DNA from: Actinoplanes nipponensis
Lineage (GTDB): Bacteria; Actinomycetota; Actinomycetes; Mycobacteriales; Micromonosporaceae
Direction of reading: 5' to 3'
Length of the DNA stretch: 64,000 bases
NCBI RefSeq assembly: GCF_016862275.1
Contig: NZ_BOMQ01000043.1
Location: 62,001-126,000 of the forward strand
Shown: piece after piece, positions 5,291 through 14,002 of the stretch
Position numbering within the stretch: position 1 is the first letter of the stretch
Layout: the number at the start of each line of letters is the position of its first letter
The notes under the pieces: model-generated
Seen by the model: only the letters and a program-made list of their open reading frames with translations
Told to the model about the DNA's origin: nothing
The model's database searches: none
Made by a program: the position numbers and the translations under genes

Positions 5291-8275
5291 TCAGCCGCTC
5301 GGGGTCGGCGCCGGGGCCGATGGCGCCCCGGACGGTGCCGTCGACGACGGGACGGAGGGGCCCGTTGTCGGCGCGCCGGCCGCCTTCTGCGCGTTCTGGA
5401 AGTTGGTCATCGCCGTGTCCAGCGCCTGCAGGGCCTGGCCGTACCGGACGAAGTCGCCGGAGGCCTGGGCCGTCTTGACGTCGGCGATGGCCTTGTCCAG
5501 GGCCGCCGCCGCCTGGGCGAGCTGGCCGGTCAGCGCCGGCTGCTGCCCGGGGGTGGGCGGCTGGGTGCCGGGGGTGATCGGCGGGCTGGTCGTCGGCTGG
5601 TTGCTCTTGCCCTGGGCGACCAGCTTGTCCAGGCCGTCCTTGAGGTTGTTGGCCAGCACCACGTACGTGCCGCCGTCGCCGTAGGACATCAGGACCTTCT
5701 GCAACAGCGGTACGGCGTTCTGCTGGCCGCTCTTGACGTAGACGGGCTCCACGTACAGCATGCCGTCGCCGACCGGTAGCGAGATCAGGTTGCCGAACAG
5801 CACCTGGGACTGGTTGCTGTTGGACAGCAGGGTCAGCTCCGACCGTACCGTTGCGTTGTTGGTCATCCGCTGGTGCACCTGCACTGGGCCCTGGATCGCG
5901 GTCTGGTCCGGCAGTTCCAGGATCTCCAGTTGGGGCTTGTTGTCGACGTACGACCCGGAGATCAGGGCGGCCAGGTTGTCGCGGTTGTTCGGGGTCACCG
6001 CCGAAGTGAGCTGGAAGCGGGTGCTGTCCTGGCCCGGCAGCTGCACGTTCAGGTAGAACGGCGGCTGCTTGACGCCGCTGTCCGGGTCGTCGGGCACGTT
6101 CGGCACCTGCCAGAAGTCCTGGCCGCTGAAGTACTCGCCGGGCTGCGTGACGTGGAACCGGGCCAGCAGGTTGCGCTGCACCTTGAACATGTCCGCCGGG
6201 TAGCGGAAGTGCGCGGCCAGCGACGCCGGGGTCTGCGCCTTGGGCGTGATCAGCTTGCCGCCGAACGCCTGGTTCCAGGCCTTGAGGACCGGGTCCTGGT
6301 CGTCGAACTCGTACAGGGTGACCGTGCCGTCGTACGCGTCGACGGTCGCCTTGACCGAGTTGCGCATGTAGTTGATGTTGTCCCGGGCGAGCGCGACCGT
6401 GCCCCGGTTGGTGAGCTCGTCGGTCGTCTCCTCCTGCAGGTTGATCCGCTGCGCGTACGGGTACGTCGCCGCGGTCGTGTACCCGTCGAGGATCCACTTG
6501 ATCCGCCCGTCGACCACGGCCGGGTACGGGTCGCCGTCGATGGTGAGGAACGGCGCGACCTTCTCCACCCGCGAGCGCGGGTCCCGCACGTACATCAGCC
6601 GGGACTTGTTGTTGACCGCGTCGGAGAGCAGGAAGTTGCTCTCGGTGTTCTTGATCGCGAAGACCAGCCGGCGCATGAACGAGCCGATCGGCACGCCGCC
6701 GGTGCCCTCGTAGGTGTAGCGCTCCTCGGCGTTGTTGTCGTTGGGCTGCGGGCGGTCGAACTCGGTCTTCTTGTTCGCGTCGACCTGCCCGACGATGGCG
6801 TACTCGGTGGACTGCTCGCCGAAGTACACCCGGGGCTGGTCGACCTTGATCTCCTCCTTGTCGGAGGCGCAGCCGGGCTGCTGGTCGTCGCCGAGGAAGC
6901 CGGAGACGAAGTACGGCAGGCCGCCGCAGACGACCTGGTTGGCCGGCGCCGCCACCATGCCGTACCCGTGGGTGAAGACCGTGTGCCGGTTCAGCCAGTT
7001 CTGCTGCTGGGTGGTCAGCGCGTTGTCGTTGATCTCGCGGACGCCGACCACGTAGTCCTGCGGCTTGTCGTTGGCCAGCGTGTAGCGGTCCACGTCGAGC
7101 TTGGGGCCGAAGTCGTAGAAGCCGCGGACCTGCTGCTGCTGGGTGTACGCCTCGGAGACCAGCTGCGGGTCTATCAACCGCACGTTCTGCGCGCTGGTGT
7201 CGGACGCCAGCGTCCCGGGCGGCACCGTGGTGCTGGCCGCGTACGGCCGGATCTCCGTGCCGGAGAGCCCGAACGCCGCCCTGGTGGCCTCGATCGACCG
7301 GGCGATGTACGGCGCCTCCTTGTCGGCCAGGCTCGGCTGGACCTGGAAGTTCTGCACCGCGAGCGGGTAGATGCCGCCGATCGCGACCGCGGAGATGGCC
7401 AGCAGGGCCAGCGAGACGCCGGGCCAGACGAGGTTCCGCATCACCGCGTTGGAGAACACGATGATCGCGATCGCCACGACGATGGAGATGTAGGCGAGGA
7501 TCTCCTTGGCCGGCAGCAGCGCGTTGACGTCGGTGTAGCCGGCGCCGTAGAGGCCCGGGGAGACGTGCTGCTCGAGCAGCAGCGCCCGCCGGTCCAGGAT
7601 GTAGGCGACCGCCTTGAGCAGCACGAAGAACGCCACCAGGGTGGTCAGGTGGGCCCGGGCGGCCGAGGTCATCCGGTCGCCGACGCCCTGCAGGCGCACG
7701 CCGCCGAAGATGTAGTGCACGGCCAGCGCGCCCAGCACCGACAGCACGATCGTGGTGAAGCCGACGCCCAGCAGGTAGCGCCAGAGCGGGTAGTCGAAGA
7801 CGTAGAAGCCGACGTCCACGTTGAACTGCGGGTCCTTGACGCCGAAGGGCTGGGAGTTCTGGAACAGCATCCAGTCCTTCCAGCGGCTCTGCGCGGAGAG
7901 CCCGGCGAAGAAGCCGATGACGACCGCGATGATCGTGATCCAGGTGCCGAGGCGCGGCTGGATGATCATCCGGTAGCGCTCGAGCGTGGCCTGTTCGGCG
8001 GAGTGCGGCCGCAGCAGCGGCCGCAGCCGGTAGGCCAGATAGAGGTTGGCTGCGATCACCAGCGCCATCGCGAGCCCGACGGCGAGGAAGAGCAGCAGCC
8101 GGGTCACCAGTACGCCGGTGAACACACCCGTGAAGTCGACCTCGTCGAACCACAGGTAGTCGGTGTACGCGTCGATGCCCCAGCCGAGCAGCGTGAAGAG
8201 AAGGAAGACCCCGACGAGGACGCCGACGGTCACGCGACCGCGCCGGCTCATCCTCGGCAGAGGACTGTTACGCAT
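5291..8275 (-). CDS. UPF0182 family large membrane protein
   Basis: 994 aa. About seven hydrophobic helices fill residues ~15-330 (for example VTVGVLVGVFLLFTLLGWGI and later ISIVVAIAIIVFSNAV). They include the family-typical YTDYLWFDEV after helix 1 and the segment YPLWRYLLGVGFTT. The rest is a long extracytoplasmic domain with conserved patches such as FTHGYGMVAAPAN and DGDPYPAVVDG. A Pro/Thr-rich stretch (about 880-910) and a helical, Ser/Pro-rich tail close the protein. The length matches the family, whose role is unknown. The ATG at 8275 was chosen by similarity to family N-termini; the ribosome site is weak. It lies 83 bp after the PDZ protease gene on the same strand, probably co-transcribed. 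Confidence 0.9.
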   Translation of the reverse strand: MRNSPLPRMSRRGRVTVGVLVGVFLLFTLLGWGIDAYTDYLWFDEVDFTGVFTGVLVTRLLLFLAVGLAMALVIAANLYLAYRLRPLLRPHSAEQATLERYRMIIQPRLGTWITIIAVVIGFFAGLSAQSRWKDWMLFQNSQPFGVKDPQFNVDVGFYVFDYPLWRYLLGVGFTTIVLSVLGALAVHYIFGGVRLQGVGDRMTSAARAHLTTLVAFFVLLKAVAYILDRRALLLEQHVSPGLYGAGYTDVNALLPAKEILAYISIVVAIAIIVFSNAVMRNLVWPGVSLALLAISAVAIGGIYPLAVQNFQVQPSLADKEAPYIARSIEATRAAFGLSGTEIRPYAASTTVPPGTLASDTSAQNVRLIDPQLVSEAYTQQQQVRGFYDFGPKLDVDRYTLANDKPQDYVVGVREINDNALTTQQQNWLNRHTVFTHGYGMVAAPANQVVCGGLPYFVSGFLGDDQQPGCASDKEEIKVDQPRVYFGEQSTEYAIVGQVDANKKTEFDRPQPNDNNAEERYTYEGTGGVPIGSFMRRLVFAIKNTESNFLLSDAVNNKSRLMYVRDPRSRVEKVAPFLTIDGDPYPAVVDGRIKWILDGYTTAATYPYAQRINLQEETTDELTNRGTVALARDNINYMRNSVKATVDAYDGTVTLYEFDDQDPVLKAWNQAFGGKLITPKAQTPASLAAHFRYPADMFKVQRNLLARFHVTQPGEYFSGQDFWQVPNVPDDPDSGVKQPPFYLNVQLPGQDSTRFQLTSAVTPNNRDNLAALISGSYVDNKPQLEILELPDQTAIQGPVQVHQRMTNNATVRSELTLLSNSNQSQVLFGNLISLPVGDGMLYVEPVYVKSGQQNAVPLLQKVLMSYGDGGTYVVLANNLKDGLDKLVAQGKSNQPTTSPPITPGTQPPTPGQQPALTGQLAQAAAALDKAIADVKTAQASGDFVRYGQALQALDTAMTNFQNAQKAAGAPTTGPSVPSSTAPSGAPSAPAPTPSG

Positions 8276-8358
8276 GACCAACGTGAACCCCACAAAATCA
8301 GATCGGTATTTCACATTACGGTGTCGCGCTGTTCCGTCTGGGGCACCTGCGCCGATTG

Positions 8359-9387
8359 TTACTTCACGGGGCAGGGTTTCGGGGTGCCGCCGCTGCCGAA
8401 GGTCTGCAGCGCGGTCAGGGCGTCGTCCACGGTGGCCACCTCGGCCATGGTGAGGCCGGGCACGGCGTTGCGCAGCGCCTCGGCACAGTTGTCGGCGGGC
8501 ACCAGGAAGAGCTTGGCCCCCGCGTCCTGGGCGCCGACCAGCTTCTGCGGGATGCCGCCGATCGGGCCCACGTTGCCCTCGTCGTCGATGGTGCCCGTAC
8601 CCGCGATGATCTTGCCACCGGTCAGGTCGGCCGGCCGCAGCTTGTCGATGATGCCCAGGGTGAACATCAGGCCGGCGCTGGGCCCGCCGATCTCGTCCAG
8701 GTCGATCTCGACGGTGAACGGGTGCGGCTGCCGCTTGTCGATGCCCACGCCGATCCGCGGGGTGTTGCTGCCCTCGGCGGCCCGGGTCTTGATGCTGGCC
8801 GAGCCGGCCCGGCCGGCCCGGGTGTAGCCGACGGTCAGCGTGGTGCCGGCCGGCTTGGCCTGCACCAGCTGGGTGAGCTTGTCGGGGCTGGTCACCGCGG
8901 CGCCGTCGACGGTGGTGATGACGTCGTCCTTGGCCAGCACGCCGGCCGACGGGCCGTCCTTGCTCACCTCGGTGACGAAGGTCTGCACCGGGTAGCCGAG
9001 CTCGCGCAGCGCCACGGTCACGGCGCTGTACTGCGACGACTTGAACTCCTCGGCGTTCTGCTCCTCGACCTGCTGCTCGCTCTGGTCGGGCGGGTAGATC
9101 AGGTCGCGCGGCACGACGGCCTGCTCGTCGCTGAACCAGCCGCGGATCGCCCAGACCAGCTCGACGCTCGGCTGGACCCCTACGGTGGTCAGCCGGAGCT
9201 GACCCTGAGAGGTCGAGGTGTCCGCCTTCGTCACCTGGATCACCTCTTTGCCGTTGTCCGATCCGAGCGTGTTGACGGTCGGCCCCGGCTTCAACACGAC
9301 GTAGGGCAGGGGGAAGGCCATGACACCAACTGCCAGCAGCGCGGTGATCAGGGCGCCGAGGATGACCGTGACACCGCGACGTCTCAT
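8359..9387 (-). CDS. YlbL-type PDZ/Lon-like serine protease
   Basis: 342 aa. A single N-terminal membrane anchor (about residues 8-28) is followed by a PDZ domain (~125-200; DGPSAGVLAKDDVI) and a C-terminal Lon-like S16 peptidase domain (~205-340). The catalytic dyad is visible: Ser237 in GGPSAGL and Lys282 in GGIPQKL. The protein should face the outside of the membrane and process or degrade envelope proteins. TACGGT ends 7 nt before the ATG, so the transcript is probably leaderless and serves the UPF0182 gene downstream as well. The diverging DUF2342 gene starts 90 bp away. Confidence 0.93.
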   Translation of the reverse strand: MRRRGVTVILGALITALLAVGVMAFPLPYVVLKPGPTVNTLGSDNGKEVIQVTKADTSTSQGQLRLTTVGVQPSVELVWAIRGWFSDEQAVVPRDLIYPPDQSEQQVEEQNAEEFKSSQYSAVTVALRELGYPVQTFVTEVSKDGPSAGVLAKDDVITTVDGAAVTSPDKLTQLVQAKPAGTTLTVGYTRAGRAGSASIKTRAAEGSNTPRIGVGIDKRQPHPFTVEIDLDEIGGPSAGLMFTLGIIDKLRPADLTGGKIIAGTGTIDDEGNVGPIGGIPQKLVGAQDAGAKLFLVPADNCAEALRNAVPGLTMAEVATVDDALTALQTFGSGGTPKPCPVK

Positions 9388-9394
9388 GCGCGTG

Positions 9395-9400
9395 ACCGTA
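9395..9400 (-). promoter_or_regulatory. -10 element of the YlbL-type protease gene
   Basis: TACGGT on the minus strand, 7 nt before the ATG at 9387. Confidence 0.6.
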
Positions 9401-9464
9401 CCAACCGACCCTGAGTTCTCTCTGAGCTGACACCGGCATTGGTCACGAAGGCGTCTGACGCGCG

Positions 9465-9470
9465 TACGGT
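9465..9470 (+). promoter_or_regulatory. -10 element of the DUF2342 gene
   Basis: TACGGT, 6 nt before the GTG at 9477; divergent to the protease promoter 65 bp away. Confidence 0.55.
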
Positions 9471-9476
9471 TGGGGT

Positions 9477-10718
9477 GTGCCTGATATCCCGTTCGGCTTC
9501 AGCCTGCCGGGCGCCCAGCCGCCCGACCCCTCCGACCCGCAGCAGATGCAGCAGTTCATGAATCAGCTGCAGCAGATGTTCGCCGCGCCCGGGAGCGGCC
9601 CGGTCAACTGGGATCTGGCCCGCCAGGTGGCGGCCAGCCAGCTGAGCGCGACCGGCGACCCCGCGGTCAACATGTACGAGCACAACGCCGTCGCCGAGGC
9701 CCTGCGCCTCGCCGACCTGTGGCTCGACCCGGCGTCCGCGCTGCCGTCCGGCATCCGCGACGCGACAGCGTGGAACAGGAACGAGTGGGTCTACAACACT
9801 CTCGACGTGTGGAAGAAGCTGTGCGACCCGATCGCGGGCCGCATGGTGGGCGCCATGGGCGACCTGGTGCCGGAGGAGGCGCGGGCCCAGCTGGGCCCGA
9901 TGCAGTCGATGGTGGCGACGCTCGGCGGCGCGCTGTTCGGCGGCCAGCTCGGCCAGGCGCTCGGCCAGCTCGCGGCTGAGGTGCTCTCGGCCGGCGACAT
10001 CGGCCTGCCGCTCGGCCCGGCGGGCACGGCGGCCCTGGTCCCGGCCAACATCAAGGCGTACGGCGACGGCCTGGAGATCCCGGAGGACCAGGTACGCCTG
10101 TACGTGGCGCTGCGCGAGGCGGCCCACCAGCGGCTGTTCCAGCACGTCCCGTGGCTGCGCGCGCACGTGCTGAGCGCCGTGGAGACGTACGCGAACGGCA
10201 TCACGGTCAACCGGGAGGCGATCGAGGAGGCGATGAGCCGCGTCGACCCGTCCGACCCGGAGTCCATGCAGCAGATGGCGCTCGAAGGCATCTTCACCCC
10301 CGAGGACACCCCGCAGCAGAAGGCGTCCCTGGCCCGGCTGGAGACGGCGCTCGCGCTGATCGAGGGCTGGGTGGGCCACGTCGTGGACAGCGCGGCGGGC
10401 GACCGGCTGCCGTCGGTGGCGGCGCTGGGCGAGGCGTTCCGGCGCCGGCGCGCGGCGGGCGGACCGGCGGAGCAGACGTTCGCGGCGCTGGTCGGCCTGG
10501 AGCTGCGGCCGCGCCGGCTGCGGGAGGCCGGAGCGCTGTGGACGGCGGTCACCGAGCACCGGGGGGTGGCCGGGCGAGACGCCCTGTGGGACCACCCGGA
10601 TCTGCTGCCGACCGACGAGGACTTCGCCGACCCGCAGAAGTTCGCCCGGGCCCAGCTCGACTGGGACATCTCCGAGCTGGACAACCTCGGCGGGACCGAG
10701 GGCGAGAAGAACGACTGA
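9477..10718 (+). CDS. Zincin-like metallopeptidase family protein (DUF2342)
   Basis: 413 aa. A Gln-rich N-terminus (PQQMQQFMNQLQQMF) is followed by a mostly helical protein with a Gly/Ala hairpin GGALFGGQLGQALGQL (about 140-160). The zincin-like core REAAHQRLFQHVPWL lies near residues 205-220, where the usual HExxH reads AHQRLF. The VDPSDPESMQQM and EDTPQQKASLARLETALALIEGWVGHV segments are typical of the actinobacterial Zincin_2/DUF2342 family. Metal binding and peptidase activity are family inference; the degenerate HExxH leaves catalysis in doubt. The GTG start is fixed by the -10 six bases upstream. Confidence 0.85.
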   Translation: MPDIPFGFSLPGAQPPDPSDPQQMQQFMNQLQQMFAAPGSGPVNWDLARQVAASQLSATGDPAVNMYEHNAVAEALRLADLWLDPASALPSGIRDATAWNRNEWVYNTLDVWKKLCDPIAGRMVGAMGDLVPEEARAQLGPMQSMVATLGGALFGGQLGQALGQLAAEVLSAGDIGLPLGPAGTAALVPANIKAYGDGLEIPEDQVRLYVALREAAHQRLFQHVPWLRAHVLSAVETYANGITVNREAIEEAMSRVDPSDPESMQQMALEGIFTPEDTPQQKASLARLETALALIEGWVGHVVDSAAGDRLPSVAALGEAFRRRRAAGGPAEQTFAALVGLELRPRRLREAGALWTAVTEHRGVAGRDALWDHPDLLPTDEDFADPQKFARAQLDWDISELDNLGGTEGEKND

Positions 10719-10756
10719 GGAGTCGACGCCGGGCGGGGGGCCGAGGTGTCCCTCGC

Positions 10757-11353
10757 TCAGCCGCCGAGCATCGCCCTGGTGTTCTCCCAGCCCTCGAGGG
10801 CCGGGTCCAGGGTCGCCAGGTCGTGGGGCCCGCGCAGGCGGCGCCAGTCCGCGGTCGACTCCACCAGGCTGGGCTGGGGCGCGGTGCGGCGGACCGTCAT
10901 GGGGGTGGCGGTGTCGAGGTCGACGTCGGCCAGCCATTCCGGCGCGGGCAGGGTGGCCGCGAGGGCCAGCAGCCCGGTCGGCTGGCCGGTGGGCGCCACC
11001 GCCACGGGTTTGCTGCTCAGTGGGCGCAGCAGCTTGCCGAGGATCATGCCCGGCACGTCGGCGGCGTCGGCTGCCAGCACGGCCGCCTGGTCGAAGCCCT
11101 CTCGTTCCGCGGCCTCCAGCACGGGCCGCACGGTGGCGGTGCGCACCTCGTAGATGGGCATGCCCGGCCAGGCGATCTCGCGGGCCAGGGGCAGGTCGGC
11201 CGCGGTGGCGGCGATGGCCGGCTCGGCCTGGGCCAGGCGGGCCAGCAGGTCGACGACGTCCTCGGCCAGGGCGGCCCGCCAGGCGGTCAGCTCGGCGCCG
11301 GGCGGACTCCAGGTCACCGCGGTGAGCAGCGCCACCACCACACGTCTGGTCAC
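10757..11353 (-). CDS. Conserved hypothetical, glycosyl/nucleotidyl-transferase-like
   Basis: 198 aa, cytoplasmic. The centre (VLAADAADVPGMILGKLLRPLSSKPVAVAP) resembles the LxxD(x)P nucleotide-binding loop of GT-A/MobA-like transferases, but the classic N-terminal LAGGxSxRxG motif is missing, so catalysis is doubtful and the resemblance may be structural only. TAGCCT lies 6 nt before the GTG start (11360-11365), suggesting a leaderless transcript. It is convergent with the DUF2342 gene, 38 bp apart, and is followed upstream by the YgjP-like gene 50 bp away on the same strand. Confidence 0.6.
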   Translation of the reverse strand: MTRRVVVALLTAVTWSPPGAELTAWRAALAEDVVDLLARLAQAEPAIAATAADLPLAREIAWPGMPIYEVRTATVRPVLEAAEREGFDQAAVLAADAADVPGMILGKLLRPLSSKPVAVAPTGQPTGLLALAATLPAPEWLADVDLDTATPMTVRRTAPQPSLVESTADWRRLRGPHDLATLDPALEGWENTRAMLGG

Positions 11354-11359
11354 GCGGAA

Positions 11360-11365
11360 AGGCTA
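11360..11365 (-). promoter_or_regulatory. -10 element of the gene at 10757-11353
   Basis: TAGCCT on the minus strand, 6 nt before the GTG start. Confidence 0.5.
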
Positions 11366-11403
11366 TCCACGCGGGGCGGCCCGGTGGCGGCCGGCCGGTC
11401 GGC

Positions 11404-11937
11404 TCAATCGTCGGCGAGGACCAGGCCGGTGGCCGCCGAGATGCCCTCGAGGTAACCGCGGGCCCGTTCCGCCCGCGGGAAGCGGTTGACCAGTTCCCAG
11501 AACTCCGCGTTGTGGCTGGGCACGACCAGGTGCGTCAGCTCGTGCAGCAGCACGTAGTCGATCACCCAGTCCGGCATCTCCTGGATCCGGTGCGAGATCC
11601 GGATCGTCGCGTCGTCCGGGGTGCACGATCCCCACCGGCCGTTCTGGTTGGTCACCCAGCGGACGCTGGCCGGCACGATGTACTCGGCGTAGTCGGGCAG
11701 GTAACGGGAGATCAGGCGACGGGCGCGGCCCAGCAGCTCGCTGTCCGTACGCCGGATGCGCTCCTCGCGGGCGGCCAGCCGCTCGAGCATCCGGGCCACC
11801 CACTCGGTCTCCTCAGCCCGGGAGAACCGATCGGGAATCAGGACGACGACCCGCTCGCCCTCGCGATACGCGGACACCGTGCGACGCCGACGCTGGCTGC
11901 GCCGCACTTCGACGACAGGCTTGCGCGTCCTGGCCAT
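11404..11937 (-). CDS. YgjP-like (DUF45) metallopeptidase
   Basis: 177 aa. The C-terminal half contains the zinc motif HELTHLVVPSHNAEFW, an HExxH with a third His six residues on, as in YgjP/SprT-like (WLM clan) metallopeptidases. It is preceded by the family patch NQNGRWGSCT (about 110-120), here with Asn in place of the usual Lys/Arg. The N-terminus is basic (ARTRKPVVEVRRSQRRRRT). Target proteins are unknown. The ATG at 11937 (MARTRKP) was chosen because the longer frame to 12075 has no family sequence and no start context. Confidence 0.88.
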   Translation of the reverse strand: MARTRKPVVEVRRSQRRRRTVSAYREGERVVVLIPDRFSRAEETEWVARMLERLAAREERIRRTDSELLGRARRLISRYLPDYAEYIVPASVRWVTNQNGRWGSCTPDDATIRISHRIQEMPDWVIDYVLLHELTHLVVPSHNAEFWELVNRFPRAERARGYLEGISAATGLVLADD

Positions 11938-12409
11938 TACCGGCTCGCGCGGCCCACACTCGGGTTCACATTGCGACGTTAATCTGTCAGGGCCAGGTGG
12001 CCGCAAGGGTACGACAAACGACACGCACCCAAAATGTGACCTACGCCCCAGTAATTCCGAAAATATTTTCGGCAACGGGCCGGTGGCCGCTCGAACCCCA
12101 CGCTAGCCCAGGATCGACGCGCACGCCCGCCCGTGCCTAATGTCTGATTTCAGGGGTTCTAGAGTATTTCGTCGGCGTGTCTACCGGTATGTACCCGGAA
12201 AGGATCATCTCGCCGGGCACACTCAGGCCGTCGACGACACCGCCGGCGCCGCGCTGACATGGAAACGGCCCGACCTGGGTAGAACCGCCCCGAGCGGGTG
12301 GCCACATTCACGTGGTCGCGGAGCGGTCCAGCGCCGAACACAGATCGCGGCCTGACGCCGCGAGCCAGGCACGGGGCCGACCCGGCTGACAACATGACGA
12401 GGAGGAATC
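11938..12409 (+). other. 472-bp intergenic region between divergent genes
   Basis: It holds the promoters of the YgjP-like gene (minus) and the DUF5679 gene (plus). A short frame at 12140-12355 has no recognisable protein pattern. The stretch 12010-12180 is more AT-rich than its surroundings (CCGAAAATATTTTCGG is a near-perfect palindrome at 12057-12072). I see no RNA gene. Confidence 0.5.
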
Positions 12410-12571
12410 GTGGCCGACAACACGTACAACGGCTACTGCGTGAAGTGCAAGGAGAAGCGCGACTTCCAGGGCACCGTCGAAGTCTCGAAGACCGGCATGA
12501 ACATGGCCAAGGGCAAGTGCCCGGTCTGCGGCACGACGGTCAACCGGATCCTGGGCAAGGCGAAGGCCTGA
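12410..12571 (+). CDS. Small zinc-ribbon protein (DUF5679)
   Basis: 53 aa: MADNTYNGYCVKCKEK at the N-terminus, then two treble-clef halves with CxxC at residues 10-13 and 37-40 (CPVCGTT), ending ILGKAKA. This is the DUF5679 family, widespread in actinobacteria and resembling zinc ribbons of ribosome- or nucleic-acid-associated proteins; its role is unknown. The GTG start has a strong AGGAGG only 4 nt upstream. It is a single-gene unit closed by a very strong terminator, which suggests high expression. Confidence 0.88.
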   Translation: MADNTYNGYCVKCKEKRDFQGTVEVSKTGMNMAKGKCPVCGTTVNRILGKAKA

Positions 12572-12588
12572 GCACGCCGGACCAAGCA

Positions 12589-12621
12589 CGACGGGGGCGA
12601 CCATTCCGGTCGCCCCCGTCG
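12589..12621 (+). terminator. Terminator of the DUF5679 gene
   Basis: Perfect 14-bp stem CGACGGGGGCGACC with complement, 5-nt loop, followed by GCTTTCC. Confidence 0.85.
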
Positions 12622-12706
12622 GCTTTCCGGCCCGGATCACCCGATCGAGTCCGTAACCAGTTACCGTCCCACCACGTTGAGTAATTTGCCACCCTCGCCA
12701 CCCTCC

Positions 12707-12769
12707 TGTGGATAACTCGCATAATCCTGTGGATAACCCTGCGCGCAGGCGGGGCGGCCCTGTGGACAA
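12707..12769 (+). promoter_or_regulatory. Cluster of three DnaA-box-like sites
   Basis: Three nonamers in the same orientation: TGTGGATAA at 12707-12715 and 12728-12736 (exact reverse complements of the consensus TTATCCACA) and TGTGGACAA at 12761-12769 (the TTGTCCACA actinobacterial form). The spacings of 21 and 33 bp put them on roughly the same helix face. They lie just upstream of the ThiF-like gene. dnaA and dnaN are not nearby, so this is not an oriC. Confidence 0.6.
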
Positions 12770-12810
12770 CCAATCCGCTGCGCGCCGGAATCGTGACACC
12801 GTGTCATGTC

Positions 12811-13974
12811 ATGAGCCGTACGCCGCTGCCCCGGCCCACCCTGCTGCCGGGCCTCCCCCGCATCTGGCGCACCCCGCACACGCTGCAACTGGGCCTCGAC
12901 CCGGCCCGCGCCGTCCTGCTCGACCTGCCCGAGCCCGGAGCGGCCCGCCTGCTCGACCTGCTCGACGGGGCCCATTCGGAGCGCCACGCCCTCGCCCGGG
13001 CCGGCCCGCTCGGCCTGCGGAGCGACGAAGCCGTGACCCTGCTCGACACCCTGCACGCAGCCGGTCTGGTGGTGCCCGCCCAGAGCCTGTTCCCGCCGGC
13101 CATGCCGGCCCGCCTGACCACCGAGGCGGCCGCCCTCGCCTTCGCCGGCCCGGCCACCTCCCCGGCCCGCACCCTGCGCCGGCGGGCCTCGGCCCGGATC
13201 GTGGTCACCGGCTCCGGCCGGCTGGCCGCCGGGGTCGCGGTCGCGCTGGCCGAGGCCGGGACCGGCCACGTCCAAGCCGACCTGACCGGCGCCGTGACCC
13301 GCCACGAACTGCCGGGCGGCCCGCTGTCCGAGGCCGACATCGGCCGGCCGCGGGCCGAGGCCGTGGCATCGGCCATCCAGCGGGCGGCGCCCGGCACCGA
13401 GACCCGTCCGGTACGGCGCGGAGCCGCGTCCCTGGTGGTCCAGCTGGGCCCCGGCCCGTCGCCCACCCGGCCGTCCGGCGCCGGCGTCCACCGCAACCGC
13501 CCCCACCTGACCGCCACGGTCCGCGAGGGCCGGGTGATCGTCGGCCCCCTGGTCCTGCCGGGCGCCGCCCCGTGCCCCAACTGCATCACCCTGCACCACG
13601 CCGACCGCGACGCCACCTGGCCGCAGACGGCCTGGGACCCGGGGCCCGCCGCCCTGGAGCCGTGCGCGGTGACCACCCTGCTCGCGGCCACCGCCGCCAT
13701 CGCCGCCGAGGCCCTGATCCACCTCGACGGCGGCATCCCGGAAACCCTGGGCGCGGAGATGGCGATCAGCGCACCCGGCCGCAGCCGCCGCCGCACGTGG
13801 CCACCCCACCCCTCGTGCCCCTGCGCCCGCCGCCACCGGCCGGACGCCGCCGGCGAGGCGGGTCCCCGAAAAAGCGGCATGGGTCACACTCAGGCGGAAG
13901 GAACCGCGATCGACGGCCGGCAATCAGGCTATTTGGCACGTCCGCGCCCCATCTGCCGCCACGGGAGCGGTTGA
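12811..13974 (+). CDS. ThiF/cyclodehydratase-like (TOMM leader-binding type) protein
   Basis: 387 aa. The N-terminal ~90 residues resemble a PqqD-like winged-helix (RIWRTPHTLQLGLDP, LLDLLDGAHS). A Rossmann-like strand-loop (ARIVVTGSGRLAAGVAVALAEAG, about 130-150) marks an E1/ThiF-type fold but lacks the adenylation residues. A zinc-type pair APCPNC followed by LHHADRDATWP (about 249-270) and a second PSCPCA near residue 333 match the ocin-ThiF-like family found with azole-peptide clusters. No precursor peptide or partner cyclodehydratase is present; its neighbour is the ABC1 kinase 28 bp downstream. The ATG at 12811 follows an in-frame GTG at 12793, which is the alternative. Confidence 0.7.
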   Translation: MSRTPLPRPTLLPGLPRIWRTPHTLQLGLDPARAVLLDLPEPGAARLLDLLDGAHSERHALARAGPLGLRSDEAVTLLDTLHAAGLVVPAQSLFPPAMPARLTTEAAALAFAGPATSPARTLRRRASARIVVTGSGRLAAGVAVALAEAGTGHVQADLTGAVTRHELPGGPLSEADIGRPRAEAVASAIQRAAPGTETRPVRRGAASLVVQLGPGPSPTRPSGAGVHRNRPHLTATVREGRVIVGPLVLPGAAPCPNCITLHHADRDATWPQTAWDPGPAALEPCAVTTLLAATAAIAAEALIHLDGGIPETLGAEMAISAPGRSRRRTWPPHPSCPCARRHRPDAAGEAGPRKSGMGHTQAEGTAIDGRQSGYLARPRPICRHGSG

Positions 13975-14002
13975 TCGGCTCCGCGTCGGTAACAATGATC
14001 TG

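Noticed and set aside
5873..8827. 984-aa plus-strand frame opposite the UPF0182 gene
   Set aside because: Antisense shadow rich in Val/Gly/Arg, typical of high-GC complement frames.
12140..12355. 71-aa frame in the 472-bp intergenic region
   Set aside because: Unstructured Arg-rich sequence, no ribosome site, no family resemblance.
12661..12790. Possible chromosomal replication origin
   Set aside because: Only three DnaA boxes, no AT-rich unwinding region, and dnaA/dnaN are not adjacent.
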